NCBI RefSeq assembly: GCF_014174375.1
Contig: NZ_JABEQE010000004.1
Location: forward strand, 186,001-250,000
DNA length: 64,000 nt
Direction of reading: 5' to 3'
Source of the DNA: Gluconacetobacter asukensis
GTDB taxonomy: Bacteria > Pseudomonadota > Alphaproteobacteria > Acetobacterales > Acetobacteraceae
The notes beneath the pieces are model-generated. The model ran no database searches. It saw nothing but the letters and a program-made list of their open reading frames with translations, and had not been told where the DNA came from. Positions 16,841-26,303 of the stretch are shown here, one piece after another. Each line of letters opens with the position of its first letter. Positions within the stretch are counted from its first letter, which is position 1. A program made the position numbers and the translations under genes.

Positions 16841-17527
16841 TTACCTCTGGCGGGGGGCGGCCTCGGCGGGTAGCAGGCCGGCGGTGTGGGCGGCGGCGAT
16901 GACGTCGCCGCTGGGGACGTTGATCCAGCGTTCGGGCGACAGGGGGCCGGCGGTGTCTCGCCATGCCTGCACCATTTCGCAGCCCAGCGTGTAGCCGAAC
17001 CAGCGGGGAATGTCGGCCTGGCCGAAGAACCAGAGAGCGTGGTCGTAGCCGGTGGCTGCCATCGGCGGCAGGCGGTCGTGATGGTGCAGGATGGTCGGGC
17101 GGTCGACCGCGTTTTCCCATGGGGCGGGCGGGGTCTGGCTGAGGGTGCGGGCGAAATGGCAGGCCAGGCCCTCGCTGACCATGGCCTCGCCGAAGGTGCG
17201 GCCGTAGCCGGGGCCGGCCATGCGCAATGTGTGGTGGGCCTCGTGCAGCATGTCCCGCGTCAGGATGCCGTTGGCGATGGTGGCGGCCGTGTTCGGGTTG
17301 TCGGGGTTGATGGTGAGCGACACCAGCCGGGCGTGCCAGGCGCGGCCGCCCATGCCGACCTCGGGGATTGTGCCGGCGCGGCCGCGCTGGATGAGGATAT
17401 CGAGCGGCGGGGGCGGGAGCATGGTTGCGAGCAGGGTGTGGGCCTGCGCGATGGCCTGGTGGATGCCCGCCTGTTGGGCGTGCAGGCCGCCGGTCGCGTT
17501 CAGCCAGTGGAGGTGCCAGTTGTGCAT
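16841..17527 (-). CDS. Predicted zinc protease, DUF2268-like
   Basis: A 228-residue protein with a zincin motif HEAHH (95-99) and a third-ligand candidate in VSEGLACHFA (E119), the arrangement seen in DUF2268 putative Zn-dependent proteases. No signal peptide or membrane segment is visible, so it is probably cytoplasmic. The ATG at 17527 has AAGAG eight bases upstream; an earlier TTG at 17614 would overlap the permease gene. It is the last gene of the nucleobase operon, an unexpected place for a protease; the function in that pathway is unknown. Confidence 0.68.
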   Translation of the reverse strand: MHNWHLHWLNATGGLHAQQAGIHQAIAQAHTLLATMLPPPPLDILIQRGRAGTIPEVGMGGRAWHARLVSLTINPDNPNTAATIANGILTRDMLHEAHHTLRMAGPGYGRTFGEAMVSEGLACHFARTLSQTPPAPWENAVDRPTILHHHDRLPPMAATGYDHALWFFGQADIPRWFGYTLGCEMVQAWRDTAGPLSPERWINVPSGDVIAAAHTAGLLPAEAAPRQR

Positions 17528-17582
17528 GCGGTCCGCTCTTGCGCCGGAGTGTGGCGCAGGATGCGGAGGGGGGTGGAGTCTG

Positions 17583-19082
17583 TCAACGATTCCGGGTTCT
17601 TGCTGGATTGACAAGGGATAAACCGTTCGTTTCCCGGGCGTCGTGACCTGGTGTCGTTGCCTTGGGGGAGCGGTTGAGGGCGGTGTAGAGGCTGCCTCCG
17701 GTGATGATGCCCAGGAACCAGGAGACGGCGTTGATGGCGTCCTGACCGGGGAATGTGCCGGCCGGGAGCAGGGTGGGCGGCAGGATGAGCAGCAGGGTCA
17801 GGGCGGTGGCGGCGAGGGCGGACGGGCGCCAGCCATGCCGGCCCGCATAGAGGCCGGAGAAGGTGTAGAGCTGGGAGAGGTCGAGCGTCTGGCGGCGGAC
17901 GAGGTAGTAATCGGCCAGCATGATGCCGGTAATGGGCGCCAGCACCGCCGAGAGGATGCCGAGCAGGGCGAAGACGGTCTGCGGATGGTCGAACCACATC
18001 CAGGGGGCGGCGAGCAGGCCGAGCAGGATGACCGCGATGCCCGCGCGGTCGAAATCGAGGCGGCGCGGGAACAGGCTGAGCAGGTCGTAGGCGGCGGGTA
18101 CGATGTTGCCGGCGACGTTGACCGACAGGGCGGCGATGATGATCGTGATGCCGCCGACGAGCGTGAGGGGGGTGCTGTGGATCTGGGTCAGGATTTCGAC
18201 CGGATTCCACATGGGTTTTCCGAAGGTGACGATCGTGGCCGAGGTGATGAGGATGCTCATGGGCGTGAAGATGATGGCCGTGACGGGCAGGCCGATGAGC
18301 TGGCCGATGGCCTGGTCGCGCTGCGAGCGGACGAAGCGACTGAGATCGGGGATATTGACCGCGAAGGACGCCCAGATGCCGATGATGCTGGTGATGGCGG
18401 CACCGCCCTTGAGGGCGAGGTCCGCCCCATGCACGGTGGAGGGAATGCTGAAGAGCGGGCCGGTGCCGTGGCAGATCCTGATGGCCCAGAGTGAAGCGGC
18501 GCCGGCGACGACGAGGACCAGCGGACCGGCGACCAGCTCGAAATTGCGGATGCGGTGCATGCCGTGGGCGGCGACGAGGGCGTGCAGGCCCCAGATCAGC
18601 GCCATGGACAGCCACAGCCCGAGCGATGCGCCGCCACCGGGGAGGTGCAGGCTGTTCCATGCCGGCCAGAGGCTGGCGAGGATGGCGTTGAGCGCTTCGG
18701 ACGCCGCGTAGGACTGGACCGAGAACCAGAAGATGGCGACCACGGCGCGGATGGCGACGGGGATGACAGCGCCGCGCGGACCGAAGGCGGCGCGGATCAG
18801 GACGCAAAAGGGAATGCCCCATTCGGTGCCGGCGCGGGCATTGAGCCACATGGCGGCGAAGAGGGAGCAATAGGCCGTCCAGACGATCAGCAGGCACTGG
18901 AGGGCCGAGAAGCCGACGGCCATGAGGCCGGCCGCGGCTTCGTAGGCGACGACGTTATGGACCATGCCCATCCAGACCGCGGCGAGTGTGACCCAGGTCC
19001 AGTCGCGTTTCTGCCGGGGCAGGGGCGCGATATCGGGATTCCAGAGCAGGGGGTCGCGGAGGGGCTGCGTCGTGTCCAGCAT
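17583..19082 (-). CDS. NCS1-family nucleobase permease
   Basis: A 499-residue transporter with about twelve membrane segments and the NCS1 hallmark lead NPDIAPLPRQKRDWTWVTLAAVWMGMVHNVVAYEAAAGL, typical of cytosine, allantoin, uracil or hydantoin carriers. NIPDLSRFVRSQRDQAIGQLIGLPV is the conserved internal loop. It carries the substrate over the inner membrane and lies downstream of the LysR gene and the cytosine-deaminase-like gene, so the operon would import a nucleobase-like compound and deaminate or hydrolyse it. The exact substrate is not evident. Confidence 0.88.
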   Translation of the reverse strand: MLDTTQPLRDPLLWNPDIAPLPRQKRDWTWVTLAAVWMGMVHNVVAYEAAAGLMAVGFSALQCLLIVWTAYCSLFAAMWLNARAGTEWGIPFCVLIRAAFGPRGAVIPVAIRAVVAIFWFSVQSYAASEALNAILASLWPAWNSLHLPGGGASLGLWLSMALIWGLHALVAAHGMHRIRNFELVAGPLVLVVAGAASLWAIRICHGTGPLFSIPSTVHGADLALKGGAAITSIIGIWASFAVNIPDLSRFVRSQRDQAIGQLIGLPVTAIIFTPMSILITSATIVTFGKPMWNPVEILTQIHSTPLTLVGGITIIIAALSVNVAGNIVPAAYDLLSLFPRRLDFDRAGIAVILLGLLAAPWMWFDHPQTVFALLGILSAVLAPITGIMLADYYLVRRQTLDLSQLYTFSGLYAGRHGWRPSALAATALTLLLILPPTLLPAGTFPGQDAINAVSWFLGIITGGSLYTALNRSPKATTPGHDARETNGLSLVNPARTRNR

Positions 19083-19115
19083 GGGCTTCTTTCCGGATGG
19101 GCCCGGCGCGGGGGG

Positions 19116-19991
19116 CTAGGCCTTGCGTCGGGCGACGCGGGGGGTGATCTGCCGGGAATGGGCGGCGATGGTGTCGGCGAGCGCCTTGACGGGGCCTTCG
19201 AGCGTTTCGGTTTTGCCGATCACGATGAAATCGACCTCCGGCGTTTCGGGCAGGCCCTCGGCGACGGGCAGCGAGCGGTCGTACTGGCGGAGGAAGGAGG
19301 ATTGCGCGGTGACACCGTAGCCGGCGCGGACGGCGGCGAGCAGGGCGGTCAGGTTTTCGGACGTGAAGGCGACGTACCAGGGGATTTCGGCGGCGTTGAG
19401 GCATTCGAGCGCGATCAGGCGGGTGATGGCCGGCTCGGGGAACACGACGAGGGGGAGGGCGGTGCCGGGCTCCCAGTTGCCGAACCAGGTCAGGGGTTCG
19501 CGCCAGATGGTGGTGCCGCGTGCATCGCCGATGCGGCGCTTGGTGCAGAGCAGGTCGACCGAGCCGTTGTCGAGATCATTCTGGAGCGAACCGCTGAGGC
19601 CGACGCGGAGATGGACGTCGACCTTGGGATATTTCTCGCGGAAGATGCCCAGGATTTCCGGCAGGCGGGTCATGGTCAGGTCTTCGGAAATGCCGAGGCG
19701 GATATAGCCGCGGATGACGGAGCGGTCGAACCAGGTGAGCGCGCGGTCCTGCGCCGAGAGGATGTCGCGCGCCAGCGCGATCATCATGTGTCCGTCCTGG
19801 GTGAGGGTGACCTGCTTGGTGCTGCGCACCAGGAGCGTGCGGTTGACGGCCTGTTCCAGGCGGCTGACATGCTGGCTGACGGTGGACTGGACGATGCCGA
19901 GACGGCGGGCGGCGGAGGTGAAGTGCAGGGTCTCCGCGACCGCGAGGAAGGAGCGGAGCTGCTGGGGGTCGAGGTCTCGGGCGTCGTCCAT
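19116..19991 (-). CDS. LysR family transcriptional regulator
   Basis: A 291-residue LysR protein with the N-terminal helix-turn-helix (LDPQQLRSFLAVAETLHFTSAARRLGIVQSTVSQHVSRLEQAVNRTLLVRS, residues 7-58) and a periplasmic-binding-fold effector domain. It is encoded inside the operon it probably controls, between the deaminase-like gene (14 bases upstream) and the permease. A palindrome of LysR type lies at 23743-23761, upstream of the operon's first gene. The co-inducer is presumably the imported base or its product. Confidence 0.9.
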   Translation of the reverse strand: MDDARDLDPQQLRSFLAVAETLHFTSAARRLGIVQSTVSQHVSRLEQAVNRTLLVRSTKQVTLTQDGHMMIALARDILSAQDRALTWFDRSVIRGYIRLGISEDLTMTRLPEILGIFREKYPKVDVHLRVGLSGSLQNDLDNGSVDLLCTKRRIGDARGTTIWREPLTWFGNWEPGTALPLVVFPEPAITRLIALECLNAAEIPWYVAFTSENLTALLAAVRAGYGVTAQSSFLRQYDRSLPVAEGLPETPEVDFIVIGKTETLEGPVKALADTIAAHSRQITPRVARRKA

Positions 19992-20005
19992 GATGGATTC
20001 CTGTT

Positions 20006-21205
20006 TCAGAACGGAGCCTTCATTTCAGGACGATGGCGGACGAAGGTCCAGACCCCTGCCTTCCAGCCGCTGAGGACCGGGCGCAGTTCGCGCAGTGCCG
20101 TGGCCGGGTCGGGGGCGTCGATCAGGACGATATCGGCGATGCCGCCTTCCTCGATGATCGCGGGGACGCCCAGGGACGAGGCGGGGCTGATGGTGAGCAT
20201 GTCCCAGATCATCGCCAGGTCGGCGTCGGACGACGCGCCGGTGATGTTGGCGAAGAGATTGCCCATGCGCAGCAGGTTGGCGTCGCCGAAGGGGGTGAAG
20301 GGATTGACGATATTGTTGGTGGCCAGGGCGCAGCGGCCGCCCATGCGGGCGTAGCGCATCAGCGGGGCCATGGCGCCGCGCATGAGGAACAGGTCGGTGG
20401 CGGGCAGGGCCGTCAGCACGATATCGGCCGCCAGCAGCCCTTCCAGGATGGCGGTCTGCTGGTCCTGGGGCAGGACGGCCAGTTTGGTGGCGTGGCCGAT
20501 GGCGACCCGTCCCTGATAGCCGGTTTCGATGACATGTTGGATGAGGTAGGGCAGGCGGCTGGCCGTGGGGTCGAGGTCGAAATCGATATGGAAATCGGCG
20601 TTGCAGCCGTGCTTCGCGGCGAGGGCGAGGATGCGGCGGATCTGCTGCTCGGGGTCGGGGTCGGTATAGGGGCAGCCGCCGACGCTGTGGGCGCCGAGGC
20701 GCAGGGCTTCGTCGAGCAGGGCTTCGCCGCCTGGGTATTGCGTGAGCCCGTCCTGGGCGAAGGCGCACAGGCGCAGGTCGATGGCGTGGCTTGCCTCTGC
20801 GGCGAGGGTGAGGAGGGCTTCCAGGCTGCGCGAGCCGGCGGCGTGGTCGACCTCGACGAAGCTCTGCATGATCGTGGTGCCGTGAGTGACGGCCTCGCGC
20901 AGGACGCGGGCGCTGCGGTCGTGCACGTCCTGAATCGTGAATTGGGCTTTCAGTTCGGTTATTTTTTGGATTGCGGCGGCAAGGGAGGCACCGTCGGTGC
21001 CGCAGCGGTGCAGGGTGGCCGCCTTGTCGAGATGGATGTGGCTTTCCACGAAACCGGGGAAAGCCAGGTTGCCGCCGCCGTCATATTCGGCGGCGGCGGG
21101 GGATGCGATCCGGGGATGAAGGGCGGCGATCCGCCCCGCGACGATGCCGATATCGAGCGGCGCGGGGCGGGAGGCGAGGCGGACGTTCCGGATAATGAGG
21201 TCCAT
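20006..21205 (-). CDS. Cytosine-deaminase-like amidohydrolase
   Basis: A 399-residue metal-dependent hydrolase of the CodA-type amidohydrolase clan. Metal ligands are visible at SHIHLDKA (H56, H58), DFHID (H206) and GHATKL (H238). Where E. coli CodA has the catalytic metal Asp in a HDD sequence before DPWYPLG, this protein reads ATNNIVNPFTPFGDANLL (N297/N298), so the last ligand looks substituted. Related proteins with NN at this point are annotated only as cytosine-deaminase-like, and the true substrate may be another cyclic amide. It lies between the TonB receptor and LysR genes and is probably cytoplasmic. Confidence 0.8.
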   Translation of the reverse strand: MDLIIRNVRLASRPAPLDIGIVAGRIAALHPRIASPAAAEYDGGGNLAFPGFVESHIHLDKAATLHRCGTDGASLAAAIQKITELKAQFTIQDVHDRSARVLREAVTHGTTIMQSFVEVDHAAGSRSLEALLTLAAEASHAIDLRLCAFAQDGLTQYPGGEALLDEALRLGAHSVGGCPYTDPDPEQQIRRILALAAKHGCNADFHIDFDLDPTASRLPYLIQHVIETGYQGRVAIGHATKLAVLPQDQQTAILEGLLAADIVLTALPATDLFLMRGAMAPLMRYARMGGRCALATNNIVNPFTPFGDANLLRMGNLFANITGASSDADLAMIWDMLTISPASSLGVPAIIEEGGIADIVLIDAPDPATALRELRPVLSGWKAGVWTFVRHRPEMKAPF

Positions 21206-21262
21206 ATGGTCTGATAGCCTGTCTGGTTCTTGTGTTTTTGGTTGTGACCGGGCCGATCGGGC

Positions 21263-23623
21263 TCAGAATTCGGTGGAGAGCTGGGCGGCGACGGTGAAGC
21301 CCGCGCCGATGATGTAGGTCGGCGAGCCGGCGGCGCCGATGAGCGTGCCGTTGACGCCGCGTGTGGCCTGCGCGTTGGGCAGCACGGAGCCGAGGCCGGC
21401 GAGGTAGTGGGTGTCCCACAGATTGACGAAATTGAGCTGGAATTTCGGGTGCTTGATGTAGCGGTAGGACGGCAGGTAGATGCCGATGGTCATGTCGCCG
21501 TGGGTCTGGGCGGGCATCTTCTCGTCGTTCATGAAGGTGGAGTATTGGGACGAGAGATATTTGAAGCCGAAATTGCCGAAGAACAGGGAATCGTCATAGG
21601 ACAGGCCGAACGAGGCCTGGAAATGCGGGCTCTGCACCGCCGTCTTTCCCTTGGTGGGCAGATAGTCGTTGCCGACCCTGAAATCGTTGTCGATCGAGGT
21701 GTGCAGATATTCGAACGAGGCGTAGGGGCTGAAATGCATGAAGGGCACCGTGCCCAGCTCGATATCCACGCCGCGCGAGGTCTGGCCGCCTTCGTTGATG
21801 GTTGTGGAGACGGGCAGGTTGCCGACATAGGTCTGGGTGGCGATCTGGCGGTTGGTGAAATTGTAGTTGAAGAAGGTCACGCTGCCGAGGATCTGGCGGC
21901 CCTGGTAGCGGTAACCGACTTCCTCGGCGATGGAATATTCGTCTTTCTGCTGGCCGGCGCCCAGTGACGTGACCTGGCCGGTGGCGGGGCTGGTGCTGCC
22001 GAAGAAGCTGGTGCCCAGCGGGGCGCGGAAGCCGGTGGTGGCATTGAAGAAGAGCTGATGCTCGTGATTGATGTCGTAGCCGACCATCAGGCGCGGCAGG
22101 AGCTGGAAGCTGTTGTCGTGCGTGCGGTACTCGGTGCCGGGGATGTGGTTGGTGCCGACGCGATCGACCATCACGGTCTTGATGCCGCCGGTGATCTGCA
22201 GGCGGTCGTGCAGCAGGCTCAGTCGGTCGTTGAGGAAGATGCCGTTGACCTGTGTCATGAGGTTGTAGTCGCCCGAGCGCAGGGGGCGGCCATTGGCCAT
22301 CATGACCGTGGGATCGGTGCCGCGGGGGCCCTGCGGTGCGCCGCCGGCCGTGACGGGGGTGTAGTCGATCCAGTTAGAGAAATCGTCGTACTCGTACCAG
22401 CTGCCTAGCGTGAGCGTGTTCTTGCCCTCGGTCCAGTTGAGCTTGTCGACGAAGCCGGTGCGATAGGGCGAGTTGAGGTAACGCTGGACGGCGGGCGCCT
22501 GTCCGCTGGCGGCGCCGGGAAGGGCGGAGCCGGGGGCTTCGAACTGGTTGCCCCAGTAATAGCCGCCTGTCGGCAGGGTGGTGCCGCTGAGGCCGCCGCC
22601 GGAGCCGTGGAAGAAATAGGGCTCGACATCGGCCGTGATGTGCTTTGTCAGGCGGAAGGTGGAGGGGAGGCCGATATTGAAATCTTCCCACGGGTTCTGG
22701 TACATGCGCCAATAGGCGGCGTTGGTGGCGGGCGATCCGCCCGGCATGTAGGTGGGGCTGTAATAGTTGGAGCGGCCGTTGGCGTTCCACTGGGCCAGGG
22801 TGGGTTCGTAGTAATTCGAGATCGTCTGGTCCGCCCAGGTGAAGACGGCCGCCACGCGGTTGCCGTGGCCCCATTCCTTGACGAATTTCGCGTCGATATG
22901 CAGGCGCCTGTCGGTGCCTGGGCCGGTGAAATGCTGGTCGTAGAAATTGGAGAAGGACAGCCAGCCCCGGATGCCGGTATGGCCGATATCGCCGGTGTTG
23001 ATGCGGATGAACTGCTTCTTGGAATCCCATGTGCCGAACATGGCGGACGCATAGCCGCCGAATGTGTGCGACGGGTCGATGGTCCTGAAGCTGACCTGTC
23101 CGCCGAGATCGACATAGCTGGGGGTGTCGATCGGCGATGAGCCCTGGGTGATGGAGGCGCTCTGCAGATTTTCGGAATCGATGAGCTGCGAGGGGTAGAT
23201 GGTGCCGTTATTGGGGTCGTTCTGCGGCGTGCCGTCGACCATGAAGCCGATTTCCTGCTGGTTGAGGCCGCGCAGGGTCATGGTGACCTGGTTGCTCATG
23301 CCGAAGGCATCGGAGGTCGCGACATTGGCGCCGGGCATGTTCTGGACCAGGTTCAGGGCGCCGGCGCTGGCGACCTGCTTGGTAATATAGGAGCGGTCCA
23401 CGGTGCTGACCGAGGCTTCGGCACGGGTGCGTACCATCTGGCCTGACCCCGCCGCCTGACGCAGCGTGCCGACGACCGATACGGACTCGGCGCGGGGAAC
23501 GGGTGCCTTGCGGGCGGGCTGCGCGGCCGGCTGCGCCTTCGGTCGGGTGGCGGCGGAGGCGGAGAAGGGCACGATCGAGACAGCGCACAGAAGCAGAGAA
23601 ACTCTGAAGGAAATGGGATTCAT
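21263..23623 (-). CDS. TonB-dependent receptor of the nucleobase operon
   Basis: A 786-residue outer-membrane receptor: signal peptide to about SASA, a Pro/Ala-rich linker (RPKAQPAAQPARKAPVP), plug with VSVVGTLRQAA, LNLVQNMPGANVATSDAFG and VTMTLRGLNQQEIGFMVDGTPQNDPN, and a barrel ending FTVAAQLSTEF. I chose the ATG at 23623 (MNPISFRV), which begins a proper signal peptide and has AAAGG upstream; the frame continues open to 23719. It is the first gene of the operon with the deaminase-like enzyme, LysR and NCS1 permease, so an exogenous nucleobase or analogue is the likely ligand. Confidence 0.88.
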   Translation of the reverse strand: MNPISFRVSLLLCAVSIVPFSASAATRPKAQPAAQPARKAPVPRAESVSVVGTLRQAAGSGQMVRTRAEASVSTVDRSYITKQVASAGALNLVQNMPGANVATSDAFGMSNQVTMTLRGLNQQEIGFMVDGTPQNDPNNGTIYPSQLIDSENLQSASITQGSSPIDTPSYVDLGGQVSFRTIDPSHTFGGYASAMFGTWDSKKQFIRINTGDIGHTGIRGWLSFSNFYDQHFTGPGTDRRLHIDAKFVKEWGHGNRVAAVFTWADQTISNYYEPTLAQWNANGRSNYYSPTYMPGGSPATNAAYWRMYQNPWEDFNIGLPSTFRLTKHITADVEPYFFHGSGGGLSGTTLPTGGYYWGNQFEAPGSALPGAASGQAPAVQRYLNSPYRTGFVDKLNWTEGKNTLTLGSWYEYDDFSNWIDYTPVTAGGAPQGPRGTDPTVMMANGRPLRSGDYNLMTQVNGIFLNDRLSLLHDRLQITGGIKTVMVDRVGTNHIPGTEYRTHDNSFQLLPRLMVGYDINHEHQLFFNATTGFRAPLGTSFFGSTSPATGQVTSLGAGQQKDEYSIAEEVGYRYQGRQILGSVTFFNYNFTNRQIATQTYVGNLPVSTTINEGGQTSRGVDIELGTVPFMHFSPYASFEYLHTSIDNDFRVGNDYLPTKGKTAVQSPHFQASFGLSYDDSLFFGNFGFKYLSSQYSTFMNDEKMPAQTHGDMTIGIYLPSYRYIKHPKFQLNFVNLWDTHYLAGLGSVLPNAQATRGVNGTLIGAAGSPTYIIGAGFTVAAQLSTEF

Positions 23624-23742
23624 CCTTTTTTCGTTCCTGTTTCGTATCATATTGGGCATCACGAAGCGGCCTGTCACCAGGCGCCACGGTGCGGCGGAGG
23701 AAGCGCGGAATGGGGGCATGGTGGACCCGTTCCGGCGCTGAC

Positions 23743-23761
23743 TAATTTCGATATGAAATTA
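23743..23761. promoter_or_regulatory. LysR-type palindrome
   Basis: TAATTTCGATATGAAATTA is a perfect 7+7 inverted repeat around GATAT and contains the T-N11-A core of LysR sites. It lies 120 bp before the TonB receptor start, fitting control of that operon by its own LysR protein. It could also influence the phage-side promoter to the right. Confidence 0.6.
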
Positions 23762-23984
23762 GATGGCACCTACTTATCGCGATGTCAAACTGATTCGGGC
23801 CGATAATGTTCTTGGGGGGAAACGAGGGGCGAAAGGTTGCGGTGTCCTGAGGGCGGGGTGGGATTTTTGTCTTCTGGCATAAAAAACAAACCAAACCATC
23901 CCGAGGGAATGTAGGGATGAATAAGGATATCCGGCCTCCCGGATCGGGCGATATGGTCGGCGCGGTGAGACCGGGGGGAAGGCG

Positions 23985-24506
23985 ATGGCGGCGGACGCGG
24001 GGGAGAAGCAGGCGCGGGGGTTGACCGTGCGGCAGGCGCGGTTCGTCGCGGAATATCTGGTCGACCTGAACACGACGCGGGCGGCGATGCGGGCCGGGTA
24101 TGGGGCGGGGTATGCGCGCCGGCATGCGTGGAAGCTGCTGCGGTCGGTGCGGGTGCGCGAGGCGATCCGGCAGGCGGAAGCGGCGTTGGAGGCGCGGACG
24201 CAGTTCAGCCAGGATCGGGTGATTGCCGAGCTGACGCGGCTGGCCTTCTACGATGTGGGTACGATTGCGGCGCATCCGCTGAAGGGGCCGGAGGATATCG
24301 CGACGTTGCCGGTGGAGGTGCGTGCGGCGGTGACGGGGTGGTCGTGGGACAAGGCGGGAAACTTCACGGTGCGGCTGGCGCCGCGTACGCCGAGCCTGGA
24401 CCTGCTGGCGCGGCATTTCGGCCTGCTGAAGGATGTGAAGCAGCATCTGGGCCGTGACGGCAAACCTGTTGATCCGCCAGGCTTTTACACCGTCGTCGTC
24501 CGCTAG
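23985..24506 (+). CDS. Phage terminase small subunit (Terminase_2 type)
   Basis: A 173-residue DNA-recognition subunit of a packaging terminase. Its N-terminal helical domain LTVRQARFVAEYLVDLNTTRAAMRAGYG.GYARRHAWKLLRSVRVREAI matches the Terminase_2 family, with LAFYDVG in the middle. It selects phage DNA for the large subunit encoded downstream. This is the first gene of the phage cassette; the left flank is the chromosomal TonB operon, read in the opposite direction, with no integrase between. The ATG at 23985 follows GGGGGGAAGGCG. Confidence 0.85.
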   Translation: MAADAGEKQARGLTVRQARFVAEYLVDLNTTRAAMRAGYGAGYARRHAWKLLRSVRVREAIRQAEAALEARTQFSQDRVIAELTRLAFYDVGTIAAHPLKGPEDIATLPVEVRAAVTGWSWDKAGNFTVRLAPRTPSLDLLARHFGLLKDVKQHLGRDGKPVDPPGFYTVVVR

Positions 24507-24516
24507 GAGGGGTGAA

Positions 24517-24570
24517 GGGGACGACTGTCCCCTTCCGGGTGCAGGGCAGAGCCCTGCGGAAAGATCGGGG
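24517..24570 (+). repeat. Pair of adjacent GC hairpins in a gene gap
   Basis: GGGGAC/GTCCCC and, after a short spacer, GCAGGGC/GCCCTGC lie between the small terminase gene and the next small gene. Twin-hairpin units of this style recur between genes in acetic acid bacteria, so it may be a dispersed repeat rather than a phage signal. It could also trim the message after the terminase gene. Confidence 0.45.
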
Positions 24571-24580
24571 GAGAGTATTC

Positions 24581-24814
24581 ATGCGACAGCATAAAGAACT
24601 GGCCGAGGGCGAGATGATTCCGGGCGAGGCTGAGGATTTCGGCGTGGGGAAACTGACCGGCGCGCCGAAGCGGGGGGCTTCCGGCAAGATGGATGGTGGG
24701 ATGCTGAAGGACCATGAGCGCGCGGCGGCGCCGGCATCGCGTCCGCGTGGGGGGCGGATGGGGGTGGCGCCGCTGCCCGATCATGGGCCGCATAGCATGG
24801 GAAAGGGGCGCTGA
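24581..24814 (+). CDS. Small hypothetical phage protein
   Basis: A 77-residue protein (MRQHKELAEGEMIPGEAEDFG..) rich in Gly, Met and charged residues, with an ARG/PRGGRMG stretch and no recognised domain or membrane segment. GGGGGAGAG precedes the ATG at 24581 by a few bases, the main reason to call it. It lies between the two terminase subunit genes, 15 bases before the GTG of the large subunit. Low-complexity composition suggests a disordered packaging accessory. Function unknown. Confidence 0.55.
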   Translation: MRQHKELAEGEMIPGEAEDFGVGKLTGAPKRGASGKMDGGMLKDHERAAAPASRPRGGRMGVAPLPDHGPHSMGKGR

Positions 24815-24829
24815 GGGCGCCGGCTGCGC

Positions 24830-26302
24830 GTGCTGGGGTATAATCGGGCGTCGGTGCCGACGATCCGGCGGTTTATGGAATCGGATGCCTTTATCAGGGG
24901 GCTGATGGGGCCGTTCGGGTCCGGGAAAAGTTCGGGCTGTGTCTGGGAGATCGTGCTGCGGGGGTTGCGGCAGGCGCCGGGGGCGGATGGGGTGCGGCGT
25001 TCGCGCTGGGCGGTGATCCGCAATTCCTATCGCCAGCTTGAGGACACCACGATCCGCACCGTGCATCAATGGTTTCCGCCGGTGCGCTTCGGGCGGTGGA
25101 AGCCGAGCGAGCATTCCTATGTGATCGACCGCATGGTGGCGGAGGGGGATGAGAAGCCGGCCGAGATCGAATTTCTGTTTCGCGCGCTCGATCGGCCGGA
25201 CCAGGTGGGGAACCTGCTGTCGCTGGAGCTGACCGGGGCGTGGGTGAACGAGGCGCGCGAGGTGCCGTGGGCGATCATCGAAGCGGTGCAGGGGCGTGTG
25301 GGGCGGTATCCGGCGCGGCGGGATGGTGGGGCGACATGGTCGGGCGTGATCATGGATACCAATCCGCCGGATGCGGAATCGGACTGGTACCGGTTCTTCG
25401 AGGAAAAGGACCATGGGGAGGCGGTGGCGGCGCTGGCGCAGGTGATTCCGGGCATGACGATCGAGCGCTTTGCGCGGATCTTTCGCCAGCCCAGCGGGCG
25501 GGCTTCGGTGGCGGAGAATCTGGACAATCTGCCGCCCGGTTATTACCAGCGGCTGGCGGTCGGGAAAAGCGACGAGTGGAACAAGGTTTATATCGACGGG
25601 GATTATGGGTTCGTCATGGAAGGGCGGCCGGTCTTCGGCGAATATAATGACGGGTTCCATTGCCGGGAGTGCCGGACGGTGCCGGCGCTGCCGGTTTATC
25701 GGGGGTGGGATTTCGGGCTGACGCCGGCCTGTGTCTTTACGCAGATGCTGCCGTCGGGGCAGTGGATCGTGGTGGACGAGCTGGTGTCGGACGCCATGGG
25801 GATCGAGCGGTTTGCCGAGATCGTGGGGCGGCATTCGGCGCAGCATTTTCCCGATACGCGCTTTGTCGACATCGGCGATCCGGCGGGGATGCAGAAGGCG
25901 CAGACCGACGAGCGGACCTGTTTCGAGATCCTGCATGCGCGGGGGATTGCCATCGAACCGGGGATGCAGACGCTGGCGATCCGGCTGGAGAGTGTGCGCC
26001 GGCCGTTGCGCACGTTGCTGGACGGGGCGGCGCCGGGCTTTGTGCTGCACCCGCGCTGCACGACCGTGCGCCGGGCGCTGATGGGCGGCTACCAGTATCG
26101 GCGCGTGCAGGTGAGTGGCGAGCGCTATACCGACCGGCCGGAAAAGAACCGGTGGTCGCATGTGATGGACGCGCTGCAATACGTGGCCACGCGGCTGTTC
26201 GGCAGCGAATTGCGCGGGGTCGGCGGGGCGGAGGCGGATGACGATATCTGGCGCGCGCTGCCCGATGACGGGCGGACGCGATCGCACATTACGGGATACT
26301 GA
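24830..26302 (+). CDS. Phage terminase large subunit
   Basis: A 490-residue packaging motor: ATPase domain with Walker A GPFGSGKSS (27-35), a catalytic-strand region LTGAWVNEAREVP, and a C-terminal nuclease domain with an acidic start GWDFG and the closing SHVMDALQYVATRLFG typical of phage terminases. It translocates DNA through the portal and cuts it. The start is GTG, 15 bases after the preceding stop. Arrangement terS, small gene, terL, then portal is the normal late-gene order. Confidence 0.92.
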   Translation: MLGYNRASVPTIRRFMESDAFIRGLMGPFGSGKSSGCVWEIVLRGLRQAPGADGVRRSRWAVIRNSYRQLEDTTIRTVHQWFPPVRFGRWKPSEHSYVIDRMVAEGDEKPAEIEFLFRALDRPDQVGNLLSLELTGAWVNEAREVPWAIIEAVQGRVGRYPARRDGGATWSGVIMDTNPPDAESDWYRFFEEKDHGEAVAALAQVIPGMTIERFARIFRQPSGRASVAENLDNLPPGYYQRLAVGKSDEWNKVYIDGDYGFVMEGRPVFGEYNDGFHCRECRTVPALPVYRGWDFGLTPACVFTQMLPSGQWIVVDELVSDAMGIERFAEIVGRHSAQHFPDTRFVDIGDPAGMQKAQTDERTCFEILHARGIAIEPGMQTLAIRLESVRRPLRTLLDGAAPGFVLHPRCTTVRRALMGGYQYRRVQVSGERYTDRPEKNRWSHVMDALQYVATRLFGSELRGVGGAEADDDIWRALPDDGRTRSHITGY

Positions 26303-26303
26303 C

